Positions 1 through 5,023 of a DNA stretch of 5,023 bases are shown piece after piece. Source of the stretch: Thermoleophilia bacterium (lineage in GTDB: Bacteria; Actinomycetota; Thermoleophilia; Gaiellales; Gaiellaceae). Position numbers and translations under genes: made by a program. Position 1 is the first letter of the stretch, and the number at the start of each line of letters is the position of its first letter. The notes under the pieces were generated by a model. It saw only the letters and a list, made by a program, of their open reading frames with translations, made no database searches and was not told where the DNA came from. The DNA lies in assembly GCA_029858755.1 (NCBI GenBank), contig JAOUEK010000188.1, positions 1-5,023 of the forward strand, read 5' to 3'.

Positions 1-546
1 GTTCTGCAGCTGGCTGATCTCCGCCCGCATCTGGACGCGGAGCTTCGCGTCGAGGTTCGACAGCGGCTCGTCCATCAGGAACACCTGCGGCTCGCGCACG
101 ATCGCGCGGCCCATCGCCACGCGCTGGCGCTGGCCGCCGGAGAGCGCGCGTGGCTTGCGGTCGAGGAAGTCGGTGAGCCCGAGCAGGTGCGCGGCTTCGC
201 GCACCCGCTTGTCGAGGACGTCCTTCGGCGTCTTGCGCAGGCGCAGGCCGAAGCCGATGTTGTCGTAGACGGAGAGGTGGGGGTAGAGGGCGTAGCTCTG
301 GAAGACCATGGCGATGTCGCGGTCCTTCGCGGCGACGTGGTTGACCACGCGCTCGCCGATGCGGACGATCCCCTCCGAGATCTCCTCCAGCCCTGCGAGC
401 ATGCGCAGCGCCGTCGTCTTGCCGCACCCCGAGGGGCCGACGAGCACCATCAGCTCGCCGTCGCTGATCGCCAGGTTGACGCCCGACACCGCTCGGGTGC
501 CGTCGGGGTAGATCTTCCCCACCCCTTCGAAGGCCACGTCGGCCAC
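1..546 (-). CDS. Sugar ABC transporter ATP-binding protein, MalK/UgpC/MsmX type (partial, 3' end outside the window)
   Basis: This is the ATP-hydrolysing subunit that sits on the cytoplasmic side of a carbohydrate importer. The 182 visible residues contain, in order, the Walker A motif GPSGCGKTT (37-45), the Q-loop glutamine in [10 protein letters not shown] (Q83), the ABC signature LSGGQRQRV (135-143), Walker B VFLMDEP (155-161, catalytic E160) and the D-loop SNLD (163-166). The motif [21 protein letters not shown] is typical of the CUT1 sugar ATPases MalK, UgpC and MsmX. These usually run to 350-400 residues, so the H-loop and the regulatory TOBE domain lie beyond the left edge. The GTG start at 544-546 is chosen because a clear Shine-Dalgarno GGGAGG (complement of 554-559) lies 7 bases upstream and the protein begins with the expected beta strand. 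No permease or binding-protein gene is visible, so it may be a shared ATPase serving several importers; substrate unknown. The family call is firm, the substrate is not. Confidence 0.96.
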   Translation of the reverse strand, partial: MADVAFEGVGKIYPDGTRAVSGVNLAISDGELMVLVGPSGCGKTTALRMLAGLEEISEGIVRIGERVVNHVAAKDRDIAMVFQSYALYPHLSVYDNIGFGLRLRKTPKDVLDKRVREAAHLLGLTDFLDRKPRALSGGQRQRVAMGRAIVREPQVFLMDEPLSNLDAKLRVQMRAEISQLQN

Positions 547-564
547 TGGCACACCTCCCAGGTC

Positions 565-599
565 GGGACACTACCACCTACATAGCCACGTGGGGTAGT
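565..599 (-). promoter_or_regulatory. Candidate operator region in front of the ABC ATPase gene
   Basis: The 62-base gap between the helix-turn-helix gene and the ATPase gene is rich in dyad symmetry. A perfect palindrome CCACGTGG occupies 586-593, and an outer inverted repeat ACTACC (570-575) / GGTAGT (594-599) encloses it. On the minus strand the sequence GGTGGTAGTGTCCC (complement of 565-578) matches AGTGGTAGACACCC at the promoter of the upstream regulator gene at 11 of 14 positions. A -10-like TAGTGT (complement of 568-573) would start transcription just ahead of the Shine-Dalgarno, but I see no good -35. The ATPase may therefore be read from its own regulated promoter, from the upstream gene, or both. 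The repeats are visible in the sequence; their role as an operator is inference. Confidence 0.4.
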
Positions 600-608
600 C
601 CTCCGTGG

Positions 609-1049
609 TTATGTGCCGGATCCGCTCTGTGGCTCGTCGACCTGGAGGCGGGAGAGCTCGCGCCGCGTCTCCTCGATAGCGCGGCGCAGCGCCTGGCGCT
701 CGTCCCGCGCACGCTCGAGCTCGGTGCGGAGCTCGACGTCGTCGTGACGGGACTCCTCGATCAGCGCGCGCACCTGTCGGCGGAGCTCGTGCAGCTCGAC
801 GCTCTGGCGGACGAGCGTCTCGACGATCTCCTTCGCGACTTCGTCAGGCCTGATGCGGTGTCCTGCCCAGGCTCTGGCACGGCCCGTTGCCGGGTCGAGG
901 AGTCCGGCCTCGACGAGGTCGCTGCTGTCCACGTAGCGCAGGCCGTCCTCCTTCGTCGCGCGAAGCTGGCCTCGCTCGATCCGGCGCGCGAGCGCGCGCT
1001 TGGAGAGCCCGGTGAGCTCGCTGGCCTCGGCGATCGTGTACTTCGTCAT
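609..1049 (-). CDS. Small DNA-binding protein: N-terminal MerR/excisionase-like helix-turn-helix with C-terminal coiled coil
   Basis: The 146-residue protein starts MTKYTIAEASELTGLSKRAL. Residues 5-30 fit a winged helix-turn-helix of the MerR/excisionase (HTH_17-like) class, with the second helix around SKRALARRIERGQL and a short wing RATKEDGLRYV (30-40). After a linker rich in Ala, Arg and Gly, residues 70-136 are dense in Glu, Arg and Leu with heptad-like spacing (VELHELRRQVRALIEE, LRTELERARDERQALRR), which predicts a dimerising coiled coil. No ligand-binding domain or metal-binding cysteine is present; the protein has no cysteine at all. It probably binds DNA as a dimer. It lies 62 bases upstream of the sugar ATPase gene in the same direction, and the two share a promoter-proximal motif, so autoregulation plus control of the ATPase is plausible. 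The Shine-Dalgarno is weak (GGGG close to the ATG). A nucleoid or cell-division role cannot be excluded. Fold fairly sure, target inferred. Confidence 0.85.
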   Translation of the reverse strand: MTKYTIAEASELTGLSKRALARRIERGQLRATKEDGLRYVDSSDLVEAGLLDPATGRARAWAGHRIRPDEVAKEIVETLVRQSVELHELRRQVRALIEESRHDDVELRTELERARDERQALRRAIEETRRELSRLQVDEPQSGSGT

Positions 1050-1076
1050 ACCCCGGAGCGGGTCCGCCCCTTGCCG

Positions 1077-1105
1077 AATCTACTCTCTGGGATCACGGGT
1101 GTCTA
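1077..1105 (-). promoter_or_regulatory. Sigma-70-like promoter of the helix-turn-helix gene
   Basis: On the minus strand a -35 TAGACA (complement of 1100-1105, five of six bases matching TTGACA) is followed after exactly 17 bases by a -10 TAGATT (complement of 1077-1082, five of six matching TATAAT except for the middle bases). Transcription would start near 1070, giving a leader of about 20 bases before the ATG at 1049. An odd-centred dyad ACCA-C-TGGT (1105-1113) touches the -35 and is a natural place for a repressor. This is the best-matching promoter in the window and it separates the regulator from the transporter gene 160 bases upstream. Confidence 0.6.
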
Positions 1106-1209
1106 CCACTGGTGGTGATGAAGTCGTCGCAGGCCTTGCCCTGCTTCGCCGTCCGGACCGTGCGAACGTACCTGCTCGGGCGCTGCTTGCCTTGTCGTTC
1201 GGCGCGGCT

Positions 1210-2952
1210 CTACACGATGCCGAGCAGCCGCCAGATGGCGACGACGGCGGTCACGAGCAGGAGGAGGCCGACCGCGTCGAGCACGATGCCGACGCGGAAG
1301 ATGCGGCCGGCGGTGTAGAGGCCGGTCGAGTAGGCGATCAGCGTCGGCGGTGTCCCGATCACGAGCGCGAAGTCGATCGACGTCGCGATCGCGACGACGG
1401 TCACGAGGAGCACAGGGTCGATCCCGAGCACGCCGGCGAGCGGGAGGGCGAGCGGGATCAGGATCGCCGCCGCGGCGGTGTTCGAGGCGACGGTGGTGAG
1501 CCCGAGCGCCAAGACGACGACGATCGACGCGGCCACCAGCGAGGGAACGTCCGCGAGCCCGGTGAGCCGTGTCGCCACCCAGTCGGAGGTGCCGGTCTCG
1601 ACGAGGAAGAGGCCGAGCGTCAGCCCGCCGCCGAAGGTGAGCAGGGATGCCCAGGAGATTCGCCCCAGGTCCTCGGGCGTGATCTTGCGGAGCATGGCGA
1701 GCACGACCGCTCCCGCGAGCGCGACGATCCCGGGGTGCACGCCGTGCGCCGTCTGCGTCAGCCAGCCGGCGACCACGCCTCCGAACACGGCGAGCACGAG
1801 CCACTGGTCACGCGTCGGTCGGCCGAGGCGAGCGAGCTCGTCCTGCGCCTCCAGGCGGGCCTGTCGGAAGCCGTCCGGGTCGACGGTGACCCCGCTCCGC
1901 CACCACAGGTAGACGCCCATCACGGGCAGGAAGAGGATCACCAGCGGCAGCCCGAAGGCGAACCACTCCACGAAGCTGATGCTGCGGCCAGCGAACGTGT
2001 CGAGGAACTCGATCGCGAGCTGGTTCGCCGGCGTGCCGATCGCGCTGCCGACCCCGCCGATCGTCCCGGCGTACGCGATCCCGAGCACGACCGCCTTGCG
2101 GTAGCCGAGGTGGTGCAGCGGCTCGGTGACGGCGATCGCGATCGGGACGAGCACGGCCACGGCGGCCGTGTTCGACATCCACATCGAGAGGAAGGCTGCG
2201 ACGCAAAGCATCGCGGCGAAGAGCAGCGCGGGCGTTCGTCCCGCCCGGGCGACGATGGACAGCGCCGCCAGGCGGTCGAGCCCCGTGCGCCGCATCGCCT
2301 GGGCCATCAGGAACCCGGCGAAGAAGAGCACGATGATCGGGCTGAAGAACGGCTCCACTGCAGCCGGGGCGTCCGCGACGCGGGAGAGCACGAGGACGAC
2401 GGGGATCGCCAGGGACGTCACGAACAGCGGGAAGAGCTCGGTCACCCAGAGCACCACGACGGCCCCGAGCAGCGCCAGCACGATCGCGGAGTCGACAGGG
2501 GGGCGTCGCCGCGCGTCGAGCTGCTTCTCGGCCGCGTCCCAGCGCACGGCGGGTACCAGCTCCCGCGCGCCTCCCGGGAGCACGATCTCGAGCTTCAGTG
2601 CGTCGAGCCGGGGCCTGACCGTCGAGCCCGCCCGCTCCACGCGGATCCCGGCCTCGACCGGGGCGTCCACGGGGATCCCGTCGGGAAGCTCCACCGTGAC
2701 CTTCGCGCCACGTGCCTCGCCCCGGAGGCGGAGGGGCGTCGTGTCGCCGACGGTAACCGGTGACTCGATCGCGGTCACGCCCCGGAGCTCGACCGTGATC
2801 GCCCCGGCGCCGGCCGGCCACGCGTCCGGGGCGACGAACGCGCCGACGGCTGCCGCGAGCGTGGCGGCCGCGAGCGCCCACGGCCGAAACGGTCGCTGCC
2901 CCTGTACGTCGTAGGGCTCGTCGAGTCGCTCCGCTTCGGGTGCCGGCTCCAT
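1210..2952 (-). CDS. DASS (SLC13) family anion symporter with N-terminal extracytoplasmic extension
   Basis: This 580-residue membrane protein belongs to the divalent anion:sodium symporters (SLC13/CitT/INDY type), which import dicarboxylates, citrate or sulfate. It carries both SNT signatures that form the substrate and sodium sites: SNTAAVAVLVP (260-270) and SNTAAAAILIP (490-500). Each is followed by a Gly-Thr-Pro motif, SAIGTPAN (303-310) and IGTPPTLIA (532-540), as expected for the inverted-repeat architecture. Residues about 154-580 hold the many hydrophobic segments of the transporter core. Unusually, residues 25-45 form an additional membrane segment and residues 50-150 a polar, beta-rich stretch (AITVELRGV, KVTVELPDG, LKLEIVLPGG) that should lie outside the membrane. 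The ATG at 2950-2952 is chosen because it leaves a charged cytoplasmic start (MEPAPEAERLDEPY) and fits the promoter just upstream; an ATG at 3030 would add 26 Arg-rich residues and is less likely. No Shine-Dalgarno is seen. Substrate (dicarboxylate versus sulfate) cannot be read from sequence. Confidence 0.92.
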   Translation of the reverse strand: MEPAPEAERLDEPYDVQGQRPFRPWALAAATLAAAVGAFVAPDAWPAGAGAITVELRGVTAIESPVTVGDTTPLRLRGEARGAKVTVELPDGIPVDAPVEAGIRVERAGSTVRPRLDALKLEIVLPGGARELVPAVRWDAAEKQLDARRRPPVDSAIVLALLGAVVVLWVTELFPLFVTSLAIPVVLVLSRVADAPAAVEPFFSPIIVLFFAGFLMAQAMRRTGLDRLAALSIVARAGRTPALLFAAMLCVAAFLSMWMSNTAAVAVLVPIAIAVTEPLHHLGYRKAVVLGIAYAGTIGGVGSAIGTPANQLAIEFLDTFAGRSISFVEWFAFGLPLVILFLPVMGVYLWWRSGVTVDPDGFRQARLEAQDELARLGRPTRDQWLVLAVFGGVVAGWLTQTAHGVHPGIVALAGAVVLAMLRKITPEDLGRISWASLLTFGGGLTLGLFLVETGTSDWVATRLTGLADVPSLVAASIVVVLALGLTTVASNTAAAAILIPLALPLAGVLGIDPVLLVTVVAIATSIDFALVIGTPPTLIAYSTGLYTAGRIFRVGIVLDAVGLLLLVTAVVAIWRLLGIV

Positions 2953-3030
2953 GTGCCGAGGTGATTCTCGTCGCTCGCGGCCCAGCGGGCCAAGACCTCT
3001 GTGCGCGCGCCGCCGGCTGTACCTCGGCAC
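2953..3030. repeat. 10-bp perfect inverted repeat enclosing the divergent promoter region
   Basis: GTGCCGAGGT at 2953-2962 is repeated in exact reverse complement as ACCTCGGCAC at 3021-3030, with 58 bases between the arms. The left arm lies directly before the transporter start codon and the right arm overlaps the candidate -35 of the acetyltransferase promoter, so each arm sits in an equivalent position for one of the two divergent genes. It could be a pair of half-sites or two operators for one regulator. The repeat is visible; the role is inferred, and a chance match is possible in such GC-rich DNA. Confidence 0.45.
2964..2993 (-). promoter_or_regulatory. Probable promoter of the DASS transporter gene (near-leaderless)
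   Basis: On the minus strand TTGGCC (complement of 2988-2993) and GAGAAT (complement of 2964-2969) are separated by 18 bases and resemble -35 and -10 elements. The -10 ends 11 bases before the ATG at 2952, so the transcript would begin only about 4-5 bases upstream of the start codon. That agrees with the absence of a Shine-Dalgarno and supports the chosen start. Moderate evidence only. Confidence 0.45.
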
Positions 3031-3053
3031 GCCCGCCGGTGTGGCGTTACCCT
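3024..3053 (+). promoter_or_regulatory. Probable promoter of the GNAT gene (leaderless type)
   Basis: A -10-like TACCCT (3048-3053, TANNNT pattern) lies 8 bases before the GTG start at 3062, with TCGGCA (3024-3029) 18 bases further upstream as a possible -35 (four of six matching TTGACA). No Shine-Dalgarno precedes the GTG. This layout is the usual signature of a leaderless transcript in actinobacteria and decides the choice of start codon. Confidence 0.5.
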
Positions 3054-3061
3054 CCCGGGCC

Positions 3062-3994
3062 GTGTCCTCGCGCCTCGAGATCCGCCCGCTGCAGGAGGAA
3101 CTGCTCGACGACGCGTCGGCTCTGCTCGCGGAGCGCCACGCTCGGCACCGTGCAGTCGAGCCACTGCTGCCACAGGCGGGCGGCGCGCGCCGTCACCTCG
3201 AGGCGGCGCTGGCACGCGAGGGTGCCTCCGGCGCCGCCGCAATCGCCGGCGGGCAACTCGTCGGCTACCTCGTCGGCGCGCCGGTGGGGGAGAGGCGCAT
3301 CGAGGTCGGCCTCGCCGGGCACGCGGCCGCCGAGCCCGAGGTGGCGCGCGATCTCTACGCGGCCCTCGCGCAGGACTGGGTCGACGCGGGCCTCGTCCAC
3401 CACGCGGTCTACGTGCCCGCCCACGACGCGGCGCTGGTCGACGCCTGGTTCCGGCTCGCCTTCGGCCTGCAGTTCGCGTTCGCGGTGCGCGAGGTCGCCG
3501 CCGAGCCTCAGTTCGACACCGGCGTCACGATTCGCCCGGGTCGGCCCGACGAGGTCGAGGCGGCGGCGGCCCTCGAGCGCTCGCTGTGGGAGCACCAGGT
3601 CGGCTCGCCGAGCTTCAGCGGCGCGGAGGTGCCCTCTCTCTCGACGTTCGTCGACGACTGGGCGTCCGGCACCTGGGACAACCCGGCCTTTGCGCACTTC
3701 GTGGCCGAGCGCGACGGCGACCTCGTGGGCCAGGCGCTGATGTACGTGCGACCCACGGGAGACCTCCGCATCCCCGAGCGGGCCGTCGATCTCGCGCAGG
3801 TGGAGACCCTGCCGGACATGCGCGGGAGCGGCGTGGGCCGGGCCCTCTTCGCGCACGTGATGAGCTGGGCGAACGCGCAGGGGTACGCGGCGATGACCAC
3901 CGACTGGCGGAGCGTGAACCTGCTCGCCTCGCGCTTCTGGACGCGCCGGGGCTTCCGGCCGACGTTCCTCCGCCTCTACCGCTCGGTGCCCTGA
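3062..3994 (+). CDS. Two-domain GNAT-family N-acetyltransferase
   Basis: The 310-residue protein consists of two GNAT folds in tandem and should transfer an acyl group from acyl-CoA to an amine in the cytoplasm; the substrate is unknown. The C-terminal half (about 154-310, starting GVTIRPGRPDE) is intact: strand LVGQALMYV (221-229), motif A VETLPDMRGSGVGRALF (247-263) with the pyrophosphate-binding loop RGSGVG, and motif B ending FWTRRGFRPTFLRLYR (292-307). The N-terminal half (4-150) keeps a GNAT-like strand GGQLVGYLVG (64-73) and a motif-B-like ending, but the R/Q-x-x-G-x-G loop is missing, so it is probably structural or substrate-binding. Tandem GNATs with one dead half are known, for example mycothiol synthase MshD, but I see no specific MshD evidence. 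GTG at 3062 is preferred over an ATG at 2951 because the first 37 codons of the longer form are Arg-rich, non-conserved in character and overlap both promoters. It diverges from the transporter gene. Confidence 0.88.
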   Translation: MSSRLEIRPLQEELLDDASALLAERHARHRAVEPLLPQAGGARRHLEAALAREGASGAAAIAGGQLVGYLVGAPVGERRIEVGLAGHAAAEPEVARDLYAALAQDWVDAGLVHHAVYVPAHDAALVDAWFRLAFGLQFAFAVREVAAEPQFDTGVTIRPGRPDEVEAAAALERSLWEHQVGSPSFSGAEVPSLSTFVDDWASGTWDNPAFAHFVAERDGDLVGQALMYVRPTGDLRIPERAVDLAQVETLPDMRGSGVGRALFAHVMSWANAQGYAAMTTDWRSVNLLASRFWTRRGFRPTFLRLYRSVP

Positions 3995-4026
3995 TCTGCA
4001 GCGCCGGGATGGTTGCCGGCACGGCC

Positions 4027-4060
4027 CACCGGCGGGGTCTGGCCGAAGCCGGACCCGGTG
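4027..4060. terminator. Bidirectional hairpin terminator between convergent genes
   Basis: GGGTCTGGC (4035-4043) and GCCGGACCC (4048-4056) form a 9-bp stem with a single T-G wobble and a CGAA tetraloop (4044-4047). Outer bases CACC (4027-4030) and GGTG (4057-4060) can extend it across a 4-base bulge. A smaller stem GCCGG/CCGGC with an 8-base loop lies just upstream (4003-4020). The hairpin sits about 40 bases past the acetyltransferase stop and about 50 past the ferritin-like stop, so it could end both transcripts. There is no T-run on either side, as is common in very GC-rich genomes, so intrinsic termination is probable rather than certain. Confidence 0.6.
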
Positions 4061-4106
4061 CGCGAGGGCACGGCGGCCCCGGCGACGACCCGCGAGCGGC
4101 GGGCGG

Positions 4107-4616
4107 CTACGAGCCGTCCTGCTCGAGCTCCCGCAGGAAGCCCTCGAACAGGCGCAGGTGCCCCTGCTCGTCGCGCAGGATCGCGATCACCATGTCCTGC
4201 GTCACCCAGTCGACGCCGTCGGTGGCCTCGATCATCGCCGTGTAGTGCTCGATCGCTCCGCGCTCGGCCTCGATCACGCCGCGCACGACGTGGGTGATGT
4301 CGGTCGCCGTCTGCGGAGGCTGGAGATAGGACTGAACGGGGGTGAACTCCATCGATCCCGGGACCGTGCCGTAGAGCTCTTTGATGCGCGCTGCGAACTG
4401 CTGCGCGTGCGCGAGCTCCTCGACGATGTCGCCTCGTAGCGCCTCGACGATCTCCTGGGCGCGGACGCCGTCGGGGTTGACGGAGTTGGCGATGTAGCTC
4501 ATCACCGTCTCGATCTCCATCCAGTACGCCTGCTCCAGCATGGCGATCACCTCGCCGCGCCGCTCCTCGTTCTCCGGCGCGAAGATGCCGCCGCTCGCCT
4601 TCTCGGTCGTGCTCAT
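4107..4616 (-). CDS. Ferritin-like four-helix di-iron protein
   Basis: The 169-residue protein has the length and pattern of bacterioferritin/ferritin-like proteins. Four helices carry candidate iron ligands: helix A LEQAYWMEIETVMSY (E34 or E36), helix B EELAHAQQF with ExxH (E67, H70), helix C VIEAERGAIEHY (E116 or E118) and helix D DEQGHLRLFEGFL with a second ExxH (E150, H153). The two ExxH motifs are diagnostic of the ferritin-like superfamily, so the protein probably binds two irons and stores or oxidises iron, or detoxifies peroxide. A Pro-rich loop (about 84-105, YGTVPGSMEF then YLQPPQT) links helices B and C. No haem-binding Met is assignable with confidence. The ATG at 4614-4616 is supported by a Shine-Dalgarno AAGGGAG (complement of 4622-4628) five bases upstream; longer in-frame starts would run into the divergent Usp gene. 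It is transcribed divergently from that gene, which fits a stress role. Cage formation and exact activity unknown. Confidence 0.88.
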   Translation of the reverse strand: MSTTEKASGGIFAPENEERRGEVIAMLEQAYWMEIETVMSYIANSVNPDGVRAQEIVEALRGDIVEELAHAQQFAARIKELYGTVPGSMEFTPVQSYLQPPQTATDITHVVRGVIEAERGAIEHYTAMIEATDGVDWVTQDMVIAILRDEQGHLRLFEGFLRELEQDGS

Positions 4617-4693
4617 CGCTGCTCCCTTCGAAGTGGGGCTCGACCTCGATTCTTGCTGCTCCACCCGACCCTGCGCCTCGTGGAAAGCACCGA

Positions 4694-4718
4694 TGCCGGG
4701 TGCCGGGTGCCGGGTGCC
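4694..4718 (+). repeat. Short tandem repeat, 7-bp unit TGCCGGG, about 3.6 copies
   Basis: Three perfect copies of TGCCGGG (4694-4700, 4701-4707, 4708-4714) are followed by a partial copy TGCC (4715-4718). The array ends about 24 bases before the -10 of the divergent Usp gene, where a -35 would normally be, and is also upstream of the ferritin-like gene. It could be a cluster of binding sites or a slippage-prone length switch; either role is inference. Confidence 0.75.
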
Positions 4719-4742
4719 TGCGGCCGGCGCGGGCGTGGAGCC

Positions 4743-4748
4743 TAGACT
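4743..4748 (+). promoter_or_regulatory. -10 element of the universal stress protein gene (leaderless)
   Basis: TAGACT (TANNNT pattern) lies 6 bases before the ATG at 4755, so transcription should begin at or within a base or two of the start codon. There is no Shine-Dalgarno. No convincing -35 is seen 16-19 bases upstream (around 4718-4725), which leaves room for an activator or an alternative sigma factor. Confidence 0.55.
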
Positions 4749-4754
4749 GACCCC

Positions 4755-5023
4755 ATGGCCCCTGCCGAGACGATCGTGTGCGGAGTCGACGACTCGCGCG
4801 AGGCGCGGCTGGCGCTCCGTGCCGCGCACGCGCTCGCCGGCCGACTCGGCGCGCGGCTCGTCGTCGTGCACGCGCCCCCCGACCCGGCCGTGCCCGGCGT
4901 GTCGGCGGCACCCGACGGCGTGAGGCGGGTGGCAGCCGCGGAGGAGGAGGACGCGCGCGCCCTCGTCGGAGGGCTCCTCGCGGAGATCGACGTGCGGGAT
5001 GCGGAGACACGGGTCGCCTTCGG
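4755..5023 (+). CDS. Universal stress protein, UspA family (partial, 3' end outside the window)
   Basis: The first 89 codons read MAPAETIVCGVDDSREARLA and continue into LAGRLGARLVVVHA. This is the standard Usp start: a first beta strand IVCGVDDS (7-14) with the nucleotide-contacting Asp, a long helix (15-31), and a second strand ARLVVVHA (33-40). A variable loop rich in Pro follows (41-55), then an acidic helix (57-78, AAEEEDARALVGGLLAEI) and the start of the third strand. Usp domains are about 140-150 residues, so roughly half a domain is visible, and a second domain or the ATP-binding G-x2-G-x9-G(S/T) motif would lie beyond the right edge. The start is well fixed by the -10 element 6 bases upstream. 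The gene is divergent from the ferritin-like gene with a 138-base shared control region, which suggests joint regulation under stress or starvation. Family call is firm; precise role is not. Confidence 0.9.
   Translation, partial: MAPAETIVCGVDDSREARLALRAAHALAGRLGARLVVVHAPPDPAVPGVSAAPDGVRRVAAAEEEDARALVGGLLAEIDVRDAETRVAF

Noticed and set aside
744..1118. A 124-codon plus-strand open frame opposite the helix-turn-helix gene
   Set aside because: No recognisable domain or ribosome binding site; it is explained by codon bias of the minus-strand gene.
1050..1209. Possible tRNA or small RNA in the 160-base gap between the transporter and regulator genes
   Set aside because: I found no T-loop-like GTTCGA motif or acceptor stem on either strand; apart from the regulator promoter and a small palindrome GTCCGGAC (1151-1158), nothing stands out.
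1000..2763. A 587-codon open frame on the plus strand opposite the transporter gene
   Set aside because: Its product is a low-complexity Arg/Glu/Asp/His/Gly mixture with no recognisable domain. It mirrors the G/C third-position bias of the real transporter gene on the other strand, which has clear family motifs.
2953..3030. Longer transporter start at an ATG ending at 3030
   Set aside because: It would add 26 Arg-rich residues and cover the likely promoter and the right arm of the inverted repeat; the ATG at 2952 gives a sensible N-terminus.
3047..3856. A 269-codon minus-strand open frame opposite the acetyltransferase
   Set aside because: The plus strand encodes GNAT motifs in this stretch; the opposite frame has an Arg/Gly/His-rich composition and no motif.
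4694..4718. CRISPR-like repeat array
   Set aside because: The units are only 7 bases long with no spacers between them; it is a simple tandem repeat.
4617..4871. N-terminal extension of the ferritin-like protein beyond the ATG at 4616
   Set aside because: It would overlap the Usp coding region on the other strand and translate the 7-bp repeat; the ATG at 4616 has a good Shine-Dalgarno and a normal family length.

Overview
The window is strongly GC-rich, with G or C at nearly every third codon position, and it carries GTG starts and several start codons with a -10-like hexamer only 6 to 11 bases upstream. This suggests a high-GC actinobacterial chromosome. Within that phylum my guess is a Thermoleophilia-type lineage (Gaiellales/Solirubrobacterales relatives), but this is inference from style and gene content, not proof. 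I see no integrase, transposase, phage gene, CRISPR array, tRNA or rRNA.

Layout, left to right. (1) Bases 1-546, minus strand: the N-terminal 182 residues of a MalK/UgpC/MsmX-type sugar ABC transporter ATPase, running off the left edge. (2) 609-1049, minus: a small helix-turn-helix protein with a long coiled-coil tail, 62 bases upstream of the ATPase and in the same direction. It has a good sigma-70-like promoter of its own, and a 14-base motif at that promoter recurs in front of the ATPase gene. (3) 1210-2952, minus: a DASS/SLC13-family anion symporter with both SNT signatures and an unusual N-terminal extension, consisting of one extra membrane segment followed by a beta-rich region of about 100 residues. 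(4) 2953-3061: a compact divergent promoter region with a 10-bp inverted repeat. (5) 3062-3994, plus: a two-domain GNAT acetyltransferase whose N-terminal half has lost the acetyl-CoA loop. (6) 3995-4106: a convergent intergenic region with a strong hairpin that probably terminates both flanking genes. (7) 4107-4616, minus: a small ferritin-like four-helix protein with a complete set of candidate di-iron ligands. (8) 4617-4754: a divergent regulatory region with a 7-bp tandem repeat. (9) 4755 to the right edge, plus: the start of a universal stress protein (UspA) gene, probably read as a leaderless transcript.

The genes form three loosely connected units: a probable sugar-uptake unit (regulator plus ATPase), a divergent transporter/acetyltransferase pair, and a divergent ferritin-like/Usp pair that looks like a stress or iron-handling unit. 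I do not see a clear new defence or mobile system. The features most worth checking are the shared motif in front of the regulator and ATPase genes, the extended DASS transporter, the inverted repeat spanning the divergent promoters, and the 7-bp repeat next to the Usp promoter.
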